Part shown: positions 8,545 through 16,012 of the stretch, piece by piece
Layout: every line of letters starts with the position of its first letter
How positions within the stretch are numbered: position 1 is the first letter of the stretch
NCBI GenBank assembly: GCA_964347995.1
Contig: CAYGBA010000013.1
Coordinates: 1-31,708, forward strand
Reading direction: 5' to 3'
DNA: 31,708 bases
Source of the DNA: GCA-020348365 sp964347995
GTDB lineage: Archaea; Thermoproteota; Bathyarchaeia; Bathyarchaeales; Bathyarchaeaceae
The notes under the pieces: model-generated
What the model was told of the DNA's origin: nothing
Databases searched by the model: none
What the model saw: only the letters and a program-made list of their open reading frames with translations
Translations under genes and position numbers: made by a program

Positions 8545-9042
8545 TTACGGCGGAGGTGGAGGTGGCGAAGATTGCTTCTTTGGCTTCACCTGTATGTGGC
8601 CTGTGCCGGTGAACGGTGTGCCATCATACAGCTTGCCCGTTATGGTCAAATCAACGACATAGTTTCCTTGAGGGTTGGGCTCCATTCCATTGTGATAGAT
8701 CTTCAGCCACATGATGTCACGTACGCTGTACCCATCAAAGTCACAGGTGTACTCAAACGGCCTGGTGCTCGTGGAGTTGCTCCCCGGAATCGGCCGGAGG
8801 CTTCCCTCAAGAAGCACGGTGCTCGTGTTGATCTCGACCACTCTTTCGTTTTCTCCATGCGCTGATTTAAATACAATCGTGGCCGTCACGATCTGATCTG
8901 GATCGTAAAGATCGATGTCTTTTGGTTCAAGATCCACAGTCTCTGCTACAATCGTCGCTACCGCGGCAGGCATCAGAAGCGTTCCCACGATCAAGACAGC
9001 GAGGAGTGCCGAAAAAATCAGCGTCAACGCTCTAGGCTTCAT
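8545..9042 (-). CDS. Small secreted beta-domain protein with poly-proline tail
   Basis: From ATG at 9042 the protein has 165 residues. A signal peptide (MKPRAL then a long hydrophobic core, ending near AVA/TIVAE) is followed by one beta-rich domain of about 110 residues with the pattern VDLEPKDIDLYDPDQIVTA, EINTSTVLLEG and LTITGKLYDGTPFTGTGHIQV. This pattern (a start resembling DIDPDTLNL and an end resembling GELTDGTPFEGSDTIRV) recurs in many archaeal and bacterial secreted proteins next to cohesin or dockerin domains. The protein ends in six prolines directly before the stop. It is a clear paralogue of the next gene upstream (9182-9661). A TTG eight codons earlier (9063) is open but lies close to or before the predicted transcription start, so ATG 9042 is preferred. 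Role unknown; likely structural at the surface. Confidence 0.75.
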   Translation of the reverse strand: MKPRALTLIFSALLAVLIVGTLLMPAAVATIVAETVDLEPKDIDLYDPDQIVTATIVFKSAHGENERVVEINTSTVLLEGSLRPIPGSNSTSTRPFEYTCDFDGYSVRDIMWLKIYHNGMEPNPQGNYVVDLTITGKLYDGTPFTGTGHIQVKPKKQSSPPPPPP

Positions 9043-9046
9043 TACA

Positions 9047-9059
9047 ATCACTAAGTGAT
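9047..9059. promoter_or_regulatory. Perfect palindrome at the transcription start, possible operator
   Basis: ATCACT-A-AGTGAT is a perfect 6+1+6 inverted repeat lying between the TATA box (9073-9083) and the ATG (9042), where the transcription start is expected. This is the usual place for an archaeal repressor site. No binding protein can be named. Confidence 0.35.
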
Positions 9060-9072
9060 ACAATCAGCCGTC

Positions 9073-9083
9073 CTTAAAAATTT
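9073..9083 (-). promoter_or_regulatory. TATA box of the small secreted protein gene
   Basis: The minus strand reads ATTTTTAAGGA, the same TTTTTAAGG core as the box of the NosD-like gene. The expected transcription start is near 9052. Confidence 0.5.
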
Positions 9084-9181
9084 TGTCGTGTTATCTTCTA
9101 TAGGAAAAAACAATGTTGAAGAATAGGGATTGCTGTGTTCGGCCTAATGCCCTTTGTTGAGGATGATGGCTTGGCCCCGTT

Positions 9182-9661
9182 TTAGGATTCACGGAAGTCG
9201 TGGATCACTAAGATCGTATCGCTGCCCGCGAATTGCTCACCGTTCAAGAGTTCACCTGATACTGTTAACGGCACGGGGTACTTCCCTTCTTGAGGCGGAA
9301 TCGTGCCCATGTGATATAGTATGTTCAGCCAGATGTAGTCTGCGACTATTGCGGCATCAAACTTCGCGATAACATTGTCTTCTCCGACTGTAACATGAAG
9401 TGCTTCAGCAATCAATCCTCCTTCATAGTAGAGCCTGATAGTCGATTCGTTGACATCCCGCAAGCTGTAGGCGACATCATCCTTTGTCAAGCTGACAATG
9501 TGGGCTGTGATCACACCCCTCTGTCTTAAGTTGAATACTTCTGGATATATGTTAACTTCTGCCTCTATTGTTGGTGCAGTCGCTGGTAGAGCTGAGAGCT
9601 GCAACCCAAGCAACAGCATTGAAAGGAGACCCAACATCATGAACACCGAATATTTACGCAT
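9182..9661 (-). CDS. Small secreted beta-domain protein, paralogue of the neighbour
   Basis: 159 residues. Signal peptide MRKYSVFMMLGLL with a hydrophobic core to about residue 28, then one domain with EAEVNIYPEVFNLRQRG, DVNESTIRLYYEGG, KFDAAIVADYIWLNIL and VSGELLNGEQFAGSDTILVI. This last signature is typical of a beta-domain repeatedly found in secreted archaeal proteins with cohesin or dockerin parts. The order of motifs matches the gene at 8545-9042, showing an old tandem duplication. There is no membrane anchor at the C-terminus. The ATG is preceded by GGAGATGG at a good distance, so unlike several neighbours it uses a leader with a ribosome site. Its job is unknown; a partner of the larger surface proteins in the same block is plausible. 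Confidence 0.78.
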   Translation of the reverse strand: MRKYSVFMMLGLLSMLLLGLQLSALPATAPTIEAEVNIYPEVFNLRQRGVITAHIVSLTKDDVAYSLRDVNESTIRLYYEGGLIAEALHVTVGEDNVIAKFDAAIVADYIWLNILYHMGTIPPQEGKYPVPLTVSGELLNGEQFAGSDTILVIHDFRES

Positions 9662-9965
9662 GCAACCATCTCCATTCTCTTCAATTGTTACTATTATCTG
9701 CGAAGCTGATGAATATTTCTGTTGTCGTATATTCTTATGGAAGATAGTTCTAGATTACGCGTGTATGTCTGATTGGGACTAGCCCACCCTCACCTGCTTG
9801 CGCAAGACGTGCTTTTGTGGAATTTTCCTTAGAGGTCCGATTTTTTCTCAAAAAAAACCATCCTTGTTGCTCTAGTTTGTCTTTTGATACCCACTTGCAC
9901 ATAGTCTCCCTTGATTTTCTTCATGTCTTCGCATAGAGATAAGTTCTATAACGCTTTGAAGTAAT
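9662..9965. other. Divergent intergenic region
   Basis: About 340 bases separate the divergent starts at 9661 and 10004. It includes the leader and GGAGATGG site of the minus-strand gene (up to about 9690), a 13-nt alternating tract at 9756-9768, a small palindrome CTTGCGCAAG near 9799-9808, and a T6/A8 stretch near 9841-9857 that could stop transcription in either direction. A terminator-like element between divergent starts could mean an unrecognised short RNA, but I see no conserved RNA fold or good open frame. Confidence 0.4.
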
Positions 9966-9975
9966 CTTTAATAAA
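9966..9975 (+). promoter_or_regulatory. TATA box of the polysaccharide gene run
   Basis: CTTTAATAAA, centred 33 nt before the GTG at 10004; the transcript would start a few bases before the coding region. It probably serves the overlapping genes from 10004 to 11458. Confidence 0.5.
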
Positions 9976-10003
9976 TGGATATCTCCTACATAATATTCGA
10001 CGC

Positions 10004-10420
10004 GTGCTGAATAGAGTGAGAGGAGAAGCGGCCCCATTGGTGACTAGGCACGGCTTGATGAAGGCGAGGATTAAGGCTGTCAGGCAGAGGATTTGGTTCA
10101 AAGCTTTATCGCGAGTAGAGAGAGGCATCGTAGACCTAACCATACGCTGCGTAGAGACAATTCGAAGCCGCCTTCTCGACAGAGTAGTTTCAAACATTGT
10201 AGCTAAAATCCTGAAGAACCTCAAGCCTAGCTTTCTGGAGACCGTGACAAAAGTTGGACGTAAGATCGCCCATGAGATTTGTGAGTTTGCTCTAAAGTGG
10301 GGAAACCTTCGCGCTTCCAGCTGGAGGCATGATTTAAGCTTCATACGATTTCTCGGTGTCAATGTGATCAACACGATGCCCTTTGATGTATACCGTGAAC
10401 TTGGGGAGGCTGAAATATGA
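10004..10420 (+). CDS. Hypothetical basic protein at the head of the glycan genes
   Basis: 138 residues from a GTG start; an in-frame ATG at 10061 (MKARIKAVRQR) is the alternative. I do not recognise a family. The protein is rich in Arg/Lys and predicted largely helical (for example RSRLLDRVVSNIVAKILKNL and SFLETVTKVGRKIAHEICEF), without a signal peptide or clear membrane helix, so it should be cytosolic or peripheral. The reason to believe it is translated is context: its stop overlaps the ATG of the DUF2304 gene by 4 nt (ATGA), and a TATA box lies just upstream of the GTG. It probably belongs to the same transcript as the GT2 enzyme, but no function can be given. Confidence 0.6.
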   Translation: MLNRVRGEAAPLVTRHGLMKARIKAVRQRIWFKALSRVERGIVDLTIRCVETIRSRLLDRVVSNIVAKILKNLKPSFLETVTKVGRKIAHEICEFALKWGNLRASSWRHDLSFIRFLGVNVINTMPFDVYRELGEAEI

Positions 10421-10785
10421 TAAAAGGAATCCAAGTGCTTGGATTGCTGGTGAGTGCTTACCTAATAGTTCACACCATACTTCAGGGGAGACGCGAACAA
10501 GGATTTAAGAAAACGGGTTTGTGGCTAGGTTTGTGGGTCTCAGTAGGGATTCTCTTTGCGTTTCCATCGTTGACTACATTGATCTTACCGGTATTGGCAA
10601 TGGAGAATACCGTTCTTATGGTTGTGGTCGTGGGGCTAGTCATAGCCTATGCTCTGGCGTATGAATCATATCAGCAAGCAACAAGAACGGAACGAAAACT
10701 TACAGAGCTTGTACAAAACATTGGATTACGCAACTATATGAAAAAAGCAAGAGGTAATCCTAGTGACGATGACGAAGAACAATAA
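10417..10785 (+). CDS. DUF2304 family small membrane protein
   Basis: 122 residues with three predicted membrane helices (about 4-20, 33-55 and 62-83) followed by a charged, probably cytosolic tail (TRTERKLTELVQNIGLRNYM) and an acidic end (DDDEEQ). Size, helix arrangement and the pattern after the last helix fit the DUF2304 family. These proteins are commonly encoded next to a DPM1-like GT2, and here the GT2 start overlaps this gene by 23 nt. The GT2 lacks membrane helices of its own, so this protein is a plausible membrane partner; that role is inferred from gene neighbourhood. Both its start (ATGA overlap) and its end (overlap with the GT2) show tight translational coupling. Confidence 0.8.
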   Translation: MIKGIQVLGLLVSAYLIVHTILQGRREQGFKKTGLWLGLWVSVGILFAFPSLTTLILPVLAMENTVLMVVVVGLVIAYALAYESYQQATRTERKLTELVQNIGLRNYMKKARGNPSDDDEEQ

Positions 10786-11458
10786 ATCGATACACGTGTG
10801 CATACCGGCGTGCAATGAGGAAGAAAAAGTTGGAGATGTAGTTCGCGGATTGAATGAACTGGAGCTGAATCTGAAAGTTCATGTAATAGATGACGGATCA
10901 ATGGATGGAACAAGGGAAAGCGCTATGAAAGCAGGGGCGATAGTAGTGGAGCATCCGGTGAACTTGGGACAGTGGGCAGCTTTGAGAACAGGGTTTGCAA
11001 TCTCCTCGATCGAGGAGGCAGACGTAATGGTGAGCATTGACGCAGATGGACAGCATGATCCAAGAGATGTTAGCCTGTTGGTTGAGCCCGTCCTCAACGG
11101 GGAGGCGGACATAGTTATAGGGTCACGGTTTCTGAACGGTGATACACCAAGCATGCCGAGATACCGGTTCGTTGGGATAAAGCTCTTTAACAAAGTGGTG
11201 CAGATTTTGACGAAGAAGAAGTTGACTGATTGCCTAAGTGGATACAAAGCATACAATATGTCAATTGTTAGGAGGATATTGCCGTATTTGAAAGAAGACC
11301 AGTATGGGGCATTGGAATTCCTTATAAAGGCGCTGAGGCACCAAGCCAAAGTGATTGAAAAACCAGTAAGGATGAATTCTAACTCTCATTCGACGAAGGG
11401 AAAACTGAGGTTCGGATATAATCTTTTGAGAACAGTAATCAAACAATGCTTCGCATAA
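10763..11458 (+). CDS. DPM1-like family 2 glycosyltransferase
   Basis: 231 residues with a complete GT-A fold of the dolichol-phosphate mannosyltransferase type: PACNEEEKVGDVV at 15-27, the nucleotide-sugar Asp pair DDGS at 43-46, HPVNLGQWAALRTGF at 64-78, and the metal-binding DADGQHDP at 93-100, followed by GSRFLNGD. There is no C-terminal membrane region, so it acts at the inner face of the membrane, probably passing a sugar from a nucleotide sugar to a polyprenyl phosphate. The sugar cannot be told. The start is GTG at 10763, overlapping the DUF2304 gene; an ATG two codons later is also possible. The pair DUF2304/GT2 is a common arrangement in bacteria and archaea. Confidence 0.88.
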   Translation: MTMTKNNKSIHVCIPACNEEEKVGDVVRGLNELELNLKVHVIDDGSMDGTRESAMKAGAIVVEHPVNLGQWAALRTGFAISSIEEADVMVSIDADGQHDPRDVSLLVEPVLNGEADIVIGSRFLNGDTPSMPRYRFVGIKLFNKVVQILTKKKLTDCLSGYKAYNMSIVRRILPYLKEDQYGALEFLIKALRHQAKVIEKPVRMNSNSHSTKGKLRFGYNLLRTVIKQCFA

Positions 11459-11476
11459 AGGGCCCAAGTAGGAATA

Positions 11477-11493
11477 CGGTTTTATCTAAACCG
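11477..11493. repeat. Inverted repeat after the GT2 gene
   Basis: CGGTTT-TATCT-AAACCG forms a perfect 6-bp stem with a 5-nt loop, 18 bases after the GT2 stop and 57 before the deacetylase. The AT-rich loop could also be a TATA element for the deacetylase gene, so hairpin and promoter readings compete. Confidence 0.4.
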
Positions 11494-11549
11494 GCCTATA
11501 GCGTCTTTTCGGTGATACAGGACTTCTTGTTGTTCAGATGAGATGTTGA

Positions 11550-12419
11550 ATGGTAGAGACGATGAAGAATGTCATTAGCGTTGATGTGGAGGAATGGTTT
11601 CATAGATTGGTATTCCGAAAGCATTTTCGAGACGCTGATGTTTATCCAAAGAATTCAAGACATGTAGTCGAAGCCACAAGGAAGGTCCTGCAGATTTTCA
11701 GCAAGTATAACAAGACCACGACTTTCTTTATATTGGGTGAAGTCGCAGAAGTTCTACCTGAATTGGTCAAAGAAATCGCAGAAAGAGGGCATGAGGTAGC
11801 GTTTCATGGATATTCACATGCGGGGCTCCATGAAGTCAGGCGAAATGATTTTGAAAAGGAGGTACAGAAAGGCGTTGACAAACTGTATCAGATAACGAAA
11901 CAACAAGTGCGAGGATTTCGCGCTCCAGATTTTTCGCTGAATAACAAGACTATTTGGGCTCTGAGAGTCCTCAATGATAGGGGTTTTAAGTATGATTCAT
12001 CACTTTTCCCCACGATGACTCCTCAATATGGAGTACGCGGGGGTATCTGTCATCCATACGTTCCTTCACCATCTGATCTGTCTAGAGAAGACCCCAGCCA
12101 GAAAATACTGGAGTTTCCGCTGCTTGTTCGTCGAGTTGGACTCTTCAAAATTCCAGCCGCCGGAGGATTCTACTTGCGACTTTTCGGACCCAAATTCATA
12201 CTTCAAAGCATACGGAACATGAACAGACAAGGACATCCTGCGATGTGCTATATTCACCCTTGGGAAGTCCATGGCTTTCCAAAAACTAGCCTTCCAGTCC
12301 ATAAGAGACTCTATGCGTATTACGGAATTCCATGTTCCGAGCAATTCGAAAGACTCGTTGAAAAAGTTGATGCTACAACGGCTATAGAAGTTCTAGAAAC
12401 CATGGGCCTTGACTCATAG
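11550..12419 (+). CDS. Polysaccharide deacetylase, DUF3473/exosortase-associated type
   Basis: 289 residues, a carbohydrate esterase 4 (NodB-fold) enzyme that removes acetyl groups from a glycan. Motif 1 is SVDVEEW (Asp12, Glu14), motif 2 is HGYSH (His86, His90), then FRAPDFS (Arg124), the GGFYLR segment near 206-210 and YIHPWE with His236 near the end. SVDVE(E/D)W in place of the usual TFDDGP, together with GGFYLR and the YIHPWE/HG end, is the pattern of the DUF3473-containing deacetylases found with PEP-CTERM/exosortase systems in bacteria. There is no signal peptide. The next gene, a FemAB-like protein also of the PEP-CTERM-associated type, begins at the very next base after this stop. Start ATG at 11550; a second in-frame ATG lies four codons later. 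Confidence 0.87.
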   Translation: MVETMKNVISVDVEEWFHRLVFRKHFRDADVYPKNSRHVVEATRKVLQIFSKYNKTTTFFILGEVAEVLPELVKEIAERGHEVAFHGYSHAGLHEVRRNDFEKEVQKGVDKLYQITKQQVRGFRAPDFSLNNKTIWALRVLNDRGFKYDSSLFPTMTPQYGVRGGICHPYVPSPSDLSREDPSQKILEFPLLVRRVGLFKIPAAGGFYLRLFGPKFILQSIRNMNRQGHPAMCYIHPWEVHGFPKTSLPVHKRLYAYYGIPCSEQFERLVEKVDATTAIEVLETMGLDS

Positions 12420-13511
12420 GTGTCCATCGTGGTTAAGCTCTCTGTAGTGCAGCTGACTTCTGACGATAAAGATCTATGGAACACTTTTGTTAGGGCTAAC
12501 TCCAACGCGCAAGTTTATCACCTTTGGGAATGGGGAGATGTCCTTTGTAGGACCTACAGGTATGAAAGGTATTATCTGGCGGTCAAATGTGAAGGAGACA
12601 TAGTCGGAGCATTGCCATTTCTTCTCATCAGAAGCCGCATTTTCCCTGATAAACTTGTCTCACTGCCTTTCTGTGGATATGGAGGTCCACTGCTGGCAAA
12701 CTCTTTAGACACTTCAACTGTCAAACGTGCACTGAGGGTGCTTTTGAAGAATCTTAAAAGCGTAACAAGAGTTCTCAATGTAGACTACATAGAATTGAAA
12801 CCCCCTCCGGTCTTTTCGTCCTCAGTTCTTTCAGCCTTTGGCTTCGCGACTTCCCAGAGATATCTCACTTTTAGAATTGACTTGAGAAAGGGTGAGTCAA
12901 AGCTTTGGCAAAACTTGAAAAGAGACGTTAAGAGGCGGGTGACGCAAGCGATGAAGACGGGAATTGAGATCAAGAGTGTTGGCGCCGATGACCTCAGAGA
13001 GTATTATGATATTTACCTGAGTTCTATGAAAAGACATGGTTCTCCCCCGCACTCTTATGAGCTTTTCATGAATATTTTTGAAGCATTTAAGCCGGAGGGC
13101 TTGCTTCAAATGCTGCTGGCGGTACATGAGGGAAAGCCTATAGCTGGTGATATGTTCTTCTGCTTTAATGATAAAATGAGCACTTGGAGTGGTGTTGTAT
13201 ACCCCCAATTTAGGGATCTCTATCCGACACATCTTCTCTTTTGGCATATGATCAGATGGGGGAGTGAACGAGGGTTCAAGACGTTTGATTTGGGCAGAAC
13301 GAGATCAGAGACTGAGGGAATATACTATTTTAAGAGCCGTTGGGGCGGTAATGAAATGGACCTCCATGATTACTTTCTTATGAAGAAGGAGTCCGAGATC
13401 CCTGATCCTTTGCAACGTAGATATACATATCTGTCAAAGATATGGTCACGACTGCCCTCAGCGTTATCTCGATGGGTTGGTCCAAAAATAATGAGTGAAA
13501 TAGGACGCTAG
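12420..13511 (+). CDS. FemAB-like GNAT acyltransferase, PEP-CTERM-associated type
   Basis: 363 residues from a GTG directly after the deacetylase stop. Features: VYHLWEWGDVLCRTYRYE near 33-50 (the FemAB entry pattern), SLPFCGYGGPLL, LWQNLKRDVKRRVTQAMKTG near 162-181 (basic helix typical of FemAB/GNAT fusions), and the closing FDLGRTRSETEGIYYFK followed by a WGG segment. This end pattern is characteristic of the FemAB-related proteins placed with exosortase and PEP-CTERM genes in bacteria. FemAB proteins move an aminoacyl or acyl group to an amino group; the donor here is unknown. A deacetylase making a free amino sugar followed by an enzyme that acylates amino groups is a sensible two-step glycan edit, though this is inference. 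The gene ends with a small hairpin (AGCAC/GTGCT at 13510-13523). Confidence 0.83.
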   Translation: MSIVVKLSVVQLTSDDKDLWNTFVRANSNAQVYHLWEWGDVLCRTYRYERYYLAVKCEGDIVGALPFLLIRSRIFPDKLVSLPFCGYGGPLLANSLDTSTVKRALRVLLKNLKSVTRVLNVDYIELKPPPVFSSSVLSAFGFATSQRYLTFRIDLRKGESKLWQNLKRDVKRRVTQAMKTGIEIKSVGADDLREYYDIYLSSMKRHGSPPHSYELFMNIFEAFKPEGLLQMLLAVHEGKPIAGDMFFCFNDKMSTWSGVVYPQFRDLYPTHLLFWHMIRWGSERGFKTFDLGRTRSETEGIYYFKSRWGGNEMDLHDYFLMKKESEIPDPLQRRYTYLSKIWSRLPSALSRWVGPKIMSEIGR

Positions 13512-13540
13512 CACGTGGGTGCTCCGAGATTAGACAACCA

Positions 13541-13550
13541 AAACTTATAG
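13541..13550 (+). promoter_or_regulatory. TATA box of the DegT aminotransferase gene
   Basis: AAACTTATAG, centred 28 nt before the ATG at 13574, the same spacing as at other leaderless genes in this window. It supports the second of two in-frame ATGs as the start. Confidence 0.5.
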
Positions 13551-13573
13551 GTACTTCGCGCCCAATGAGACGC

Positions 13574-14821
13574 ATGGGAAGGATTATTCCCCGAACAGCT
13601 ATACCCCTAGGTAACAAAGAATTTGCTGTTGCATTGCAGGGACTTCTTGCAGGTGAAGATTTTGCCGGAGAGGACATAGCGGAATTCGAAAACGAATTGG
13701 CGGCTTATTTAGGCGTTGAGAAGATCTTTGCCTCAAATTCTGGACGAACCGCCTTGTACACGGCTCTCCAAGCTTTAGACTTGAAGCCTGGCCAAGAAGT
13801 TATAGTCCCCGCCTACACCTGCGCCATAGTTTTTGAGGTCATTATCCGGCTAAGACTAAAACCTGTGCTAGTGGATGTGAATCCCGCAACATATAACATT
13901 GACCCCGAGCTGGTCTCCAAAGCGATAACCTCAGAAACCAGAGTCATAATTCCTGTGCACTTGTTTGGGCGCCCGTGTGAAATGGACGAGATACTTGAAA
14001 TCGCAGAAAAACATAGCTTATACACCATCGAAGATGTTGCTCAAGCCCTCGGAGCCGAATACAAGAAGATCAAAGTGGGAACCTTTGGAGACCTCGCGAT
14101 GTTCAGTTTTGGACCTGGGAAAAGCATGACATCAGGCGAAGGAGGAGCGATCGCCGTCAACAACGAAGAATTGCTGGATGAAATAATCGCGGGACAAACC
14201 AAATTGAGCGACGCTGGCCTCAACTGGAACCTTCACGTGATGAGGAACGTCATAGCAATGAAAACCTTCGCGAATCCCCGTCTCTATACACTAGTAAAGG
14301 GTCGTCTTGACAAAGACGTGAACAGAACTGACCAAAAAATCTTAGAGAACTGTATAAATCTGGTGCGCCAAGAAGATCGTATTAGCCTTCACTCGACCAT
14401 ATCATTGGCGAAAATGCCACCGTTCTGTGCCAAGATAGCAAGAATACAGCTTGAAAAACTAGATGAGTTCAACGATAAGAGAATAATGAACGCTGTCACA
14501 CTTACCGGATTCTTGAAATCGCTTAACGACTACATCCAACTACCCAAAATGGGCGATGGCACAAGAAGCACTTTTACGAGATATCCAATAACGCTTCGAA
14601 AGGGTTCTCGTGACGAAGCAAAGAAGCGATTAATAAGACGAGGTGTTGACACGGGAAGGCCATACGACTACCTCCCCGAAATATTTAGCTCCTTGCGGGT
14701 TAAGGCTCCCAATGCTTGTACTACTGCAATGTCCATTCTCACCATCCCAAACCATCCCCTCTTACAAAGCCCAGATGTGCTTAGAATTGCGAACACATTG
14801 TCGAATCTGTTGGTGGAGTAG
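13574..14821 (+). CDS. DegT/DnrJ/EryC1/StrS family PLP aminotransferase
   Basis: 415 residues from ATG 13574 (418 from the ATG at 13565). It is a sugar aminotransferase of the DegT family, converting a keto sugar nucleotide to an amino sugar with glutamate as the usual donor. Residues numbered from 13574: SNSGRTALYTAL near 55-66 binds the PLP phosphate, the IEDVAQ Asp154 contacts the ring nitrogen, and FGPGKSMTSGEGG carries the Schiff-base Lys183. The protein is slightly longer than usual at the C-terminus. It follows the FemAB gene after about 60 nt with its own TATA box. A second, different DegT enzyme is coded at 25454-26590, so at least two amino-sugar steps may exist in this region. The actual sugar cannot be read from sequence. 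Confidence 0.88.
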   Translation: MGRIIPRTAIPLGNKEFAVALQGLLAGEDFAGEDIAEFENELAAYLGVEKIFASNSGRTALYTALQALDLKPGQEVIVPAYTCAIVFEVIIRLRLKPVLVDVNPATYNIDPELVSKAITSETRVIIPVHLFGRPCEMDEILEIAEKHSLYTIEDVAQALGAEYKKIKVGTFGDLAMFSFGPGKSMTSGEGGAIAVNNEELLDEIIAGQTKLSDAGLNWNLHVMRNVIAMKTFANPRLYTLVKGRLDKDVNRTDQKILENCINLVRQEDRISLHSTISLAKMPPFCAKIARIQLEKLDEFNDKRIMNAVTLTGFLKSLNDYIQLPKMGDGTRSTFTRYPITLRKGSRDEAKKRLIRRGVDTGRPYDYLPEIFSSLRVKAPNACTTAMSILTIPNHPLLQSPDVLRIANTLSNLLVE

Positions 14822-14853
14822 CAACAAAGCAATGGAAATAGGCGAGATGGGGC

Positions 14854-14870
14854 TGCATGTACGCATGCGT
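14854..14870. repeat. Alternating purine-pyrimidine tract
   Basis: TGCATGTACGCATGCGT, 17 nt of unbroken alternation, 33 nt after the aminotransferase stop and immediately before the tRNA TATA box. Confidence 0.6.
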
Positions 14871-14877
14871 TTAAATA
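14870..14877 (+). promoter_or_regulatory. TATA box of the tRNA gene
   Basis: TTTAAATA, an excellent match to the archaeal box A, placed about 30 nt before the first base of the tRNA at 14904. Confidence 0.65.
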
Positions 14878-14903
14878 TTTCTAACTCTTTCACCATAAAG
14901 AGT

Positions 14904-15009
14904 GCCGCCGTAGCTCAGTCTGGTAGAGCAACTGACTTGAAAAGCCACACTATCAAGGTTGACGCCGTTAACCAGTTGGTCGATGGTTCAAATCCCTCCG
15001 GCGGCGCCA
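14904..15009 (+). tRNA. tRNA-Asn(GUU) with a probable intron
   Basis: A perfect 7-bp acceptor stem (GCCGCCG/CGGCGGC), D-arm GCTC-AGTCTGGTA-GAGC, T-loop TTCAAAT, discriminator G73 and an encoded CCA are all present. The anticodon region is interrupted: joining 14937 to 14967 gives the loop CTGTTAA with anticodon GTT, the normal tRNA-Asn loop, on a stem ACTGA/CCAGT. The mature form would be 77 nt including CCA. G73 agrees with Asn. Oddities: the last anticodon-stem pair becomes A31-C39 and the T-stem has a U51-C63 mismatch. The uninterrupted reading would give an anticodon UGA (Ser), but the variable loop is only 5 nt and the anticodon stem would not close, so it is rejected. Confidence 0.75.
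14938..14966 (+). other. Probable 29-nt tRNA intron, non-canonical position
   Basis: Removal of these bases restores the tRNA-Asn loop. The insertion falls after position 33, not the usual 37/38. The junction is fixed by sequence, since no neighbouring shift gives the same product. A clear bulge-helix-bulge is not obvious; instead GGTTGAC (14957-14963) pairs with GTTAACC (14967-14973) across the 3' junction, leaving GCC as a loop. Confidence 0.55.
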
Positions 15010-15064
15010 AGACCTGCTCAGCCTTCGTAATGACGGCATAAGCACCTATGATGATGGGCATATC

Positions 15065-15912
15065 ATGAATGCTATTCTAGTAACAGATGCTCACAACAGG
15101 ATTGCCCTTGCAATTTCTAGGTCGCTGGGGAGAAGAGGGGTGAAGGTGGGATGTGTCAGCGACAAGAGATATGCCCACTCCTTCTTCTCAAAGTACGCGG
15201 ACTATCAGTTTTTATGTCCAAATCCATCAAAAAATCCCTCTTCTTTTATCAAAGCGTTATTAAAGATAGTAAAGAGCGGAAAATTTGAGGTCTTGTTCCC
15301 AGTTGAACAAGAGACACTTCTGCAAGTTCTGAAACACAAAGAAAAGTTCACCCCTTTTGTCCAAGTTCCGTTTGTGGACTTCGAGACATTGGCTAAGGCT
15401 GCAAATAAGTCGTTTCTTATGCGTTTTGCATCAAAACTTGGGATTCCTCATCCGAAGACGTATTTCATTGACGGCTCAGAGAAGGTGAAAGAAGTTTCGA
15501 AAGAGGTGGATTACCCAGTAGTAATAAAACCATCTATGAGAACGGGAGCTTGGGGAGTTGCCTATGCATCTACACCTACTGATCTCATCGCCAAATATGC
15601 GACGCTGCAAAGAGTTCTGGGCGAATATCCAATCATACAAGAGTACGTCTTTGGAATTGGCTATGGTGTTGAAGCACTGTTTAACGGAAGGTCTCAGTCA
15701 AGAGCCGTCGTCGTGCACAAAAGACTTAGAGAATATCCGATAACAGGTGGTCAGAGCACCTTACGCGAGACTGTACGGGATCCTGAAACACAGCGTCTGG
15801 GACTAAAGCTTCTGAAAGCATTGAAGTGGTTCGGAGTCGCCATGGTGGAATTCAGGCGTGACATTAACACGGGGGTTCCTGTGCTTATGGAGATAAACCC
15901 AAGGTTTTGGGG
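15065..15912 (+). CDS. ATP-grasp ligase, truncated by the scaffold gap
   Basis: The first 282 residues are visible before the N run. An N-terminal pre-ATP-grasp domain (MNAILVTDAHNRIALAISR; FEVLFPVEQETLLQVLK) is followed by the ATP-grasp domain: FLMRFASKLGIPHPKT near 118-133, the lysine-containing YPVVIKPSMRTGAWGV near 149-165, the QEYVFGIGYGVE segment, and VLMEINPRFWG at the break, the metal-binding Asn end of the fold. Such enzymes join a carboxylate to an amine using ATP, and their appearance among polysaccharide genes suggests modification of a glycan or its precursor. The substrate is unknown. The C-terminal part is missing in the gap. Translation across the N run is not meaningful. Confidence 0.82.
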
Positions 15913-16012
15913 NNNNNNNNNNNNNNNNNNNNNNNNNNNNNNNNNNNNNNNNNNNNNNNNNNNNNNNNNNNNNNNNNNNNNNNNNNNNNNNNNNNNNNNN
16001 NNNNNNNNNNNN
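15913..16012. other. Scaffold gap of 100 N
   Basis: Exactly 100 N, the standard filler for a gap of unknown length. The coding sequences on both sides are cut by it, so genes may be missing here. Confidence 0.98.

Noticed and set aside
9700..9775. Possible C/D-box small RNA (TGATGA near 9705, CTGA near 9769)
   Set aside because: Spacing is too long and the inner D' and C' boxes are missing or weak.
10879..11349. Minus-strand open frame of 156 codons
   Set aside because: Shadow of the DPM1-like glycosyltransferase.
14904..14942. Reading the tRNA without an intron as tRNA-Ser(UGA)
   Set aside because: The anticodon stem would not close and the 5-nt variable loop is wrong for serine tRNAs.
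14643..15041. Plus-strand open frame covering the end of the aminotransferase gene and the tRNA
   Set aside because: It overlaps a conserved aminotransferase in another frame and translates through the tRNA.
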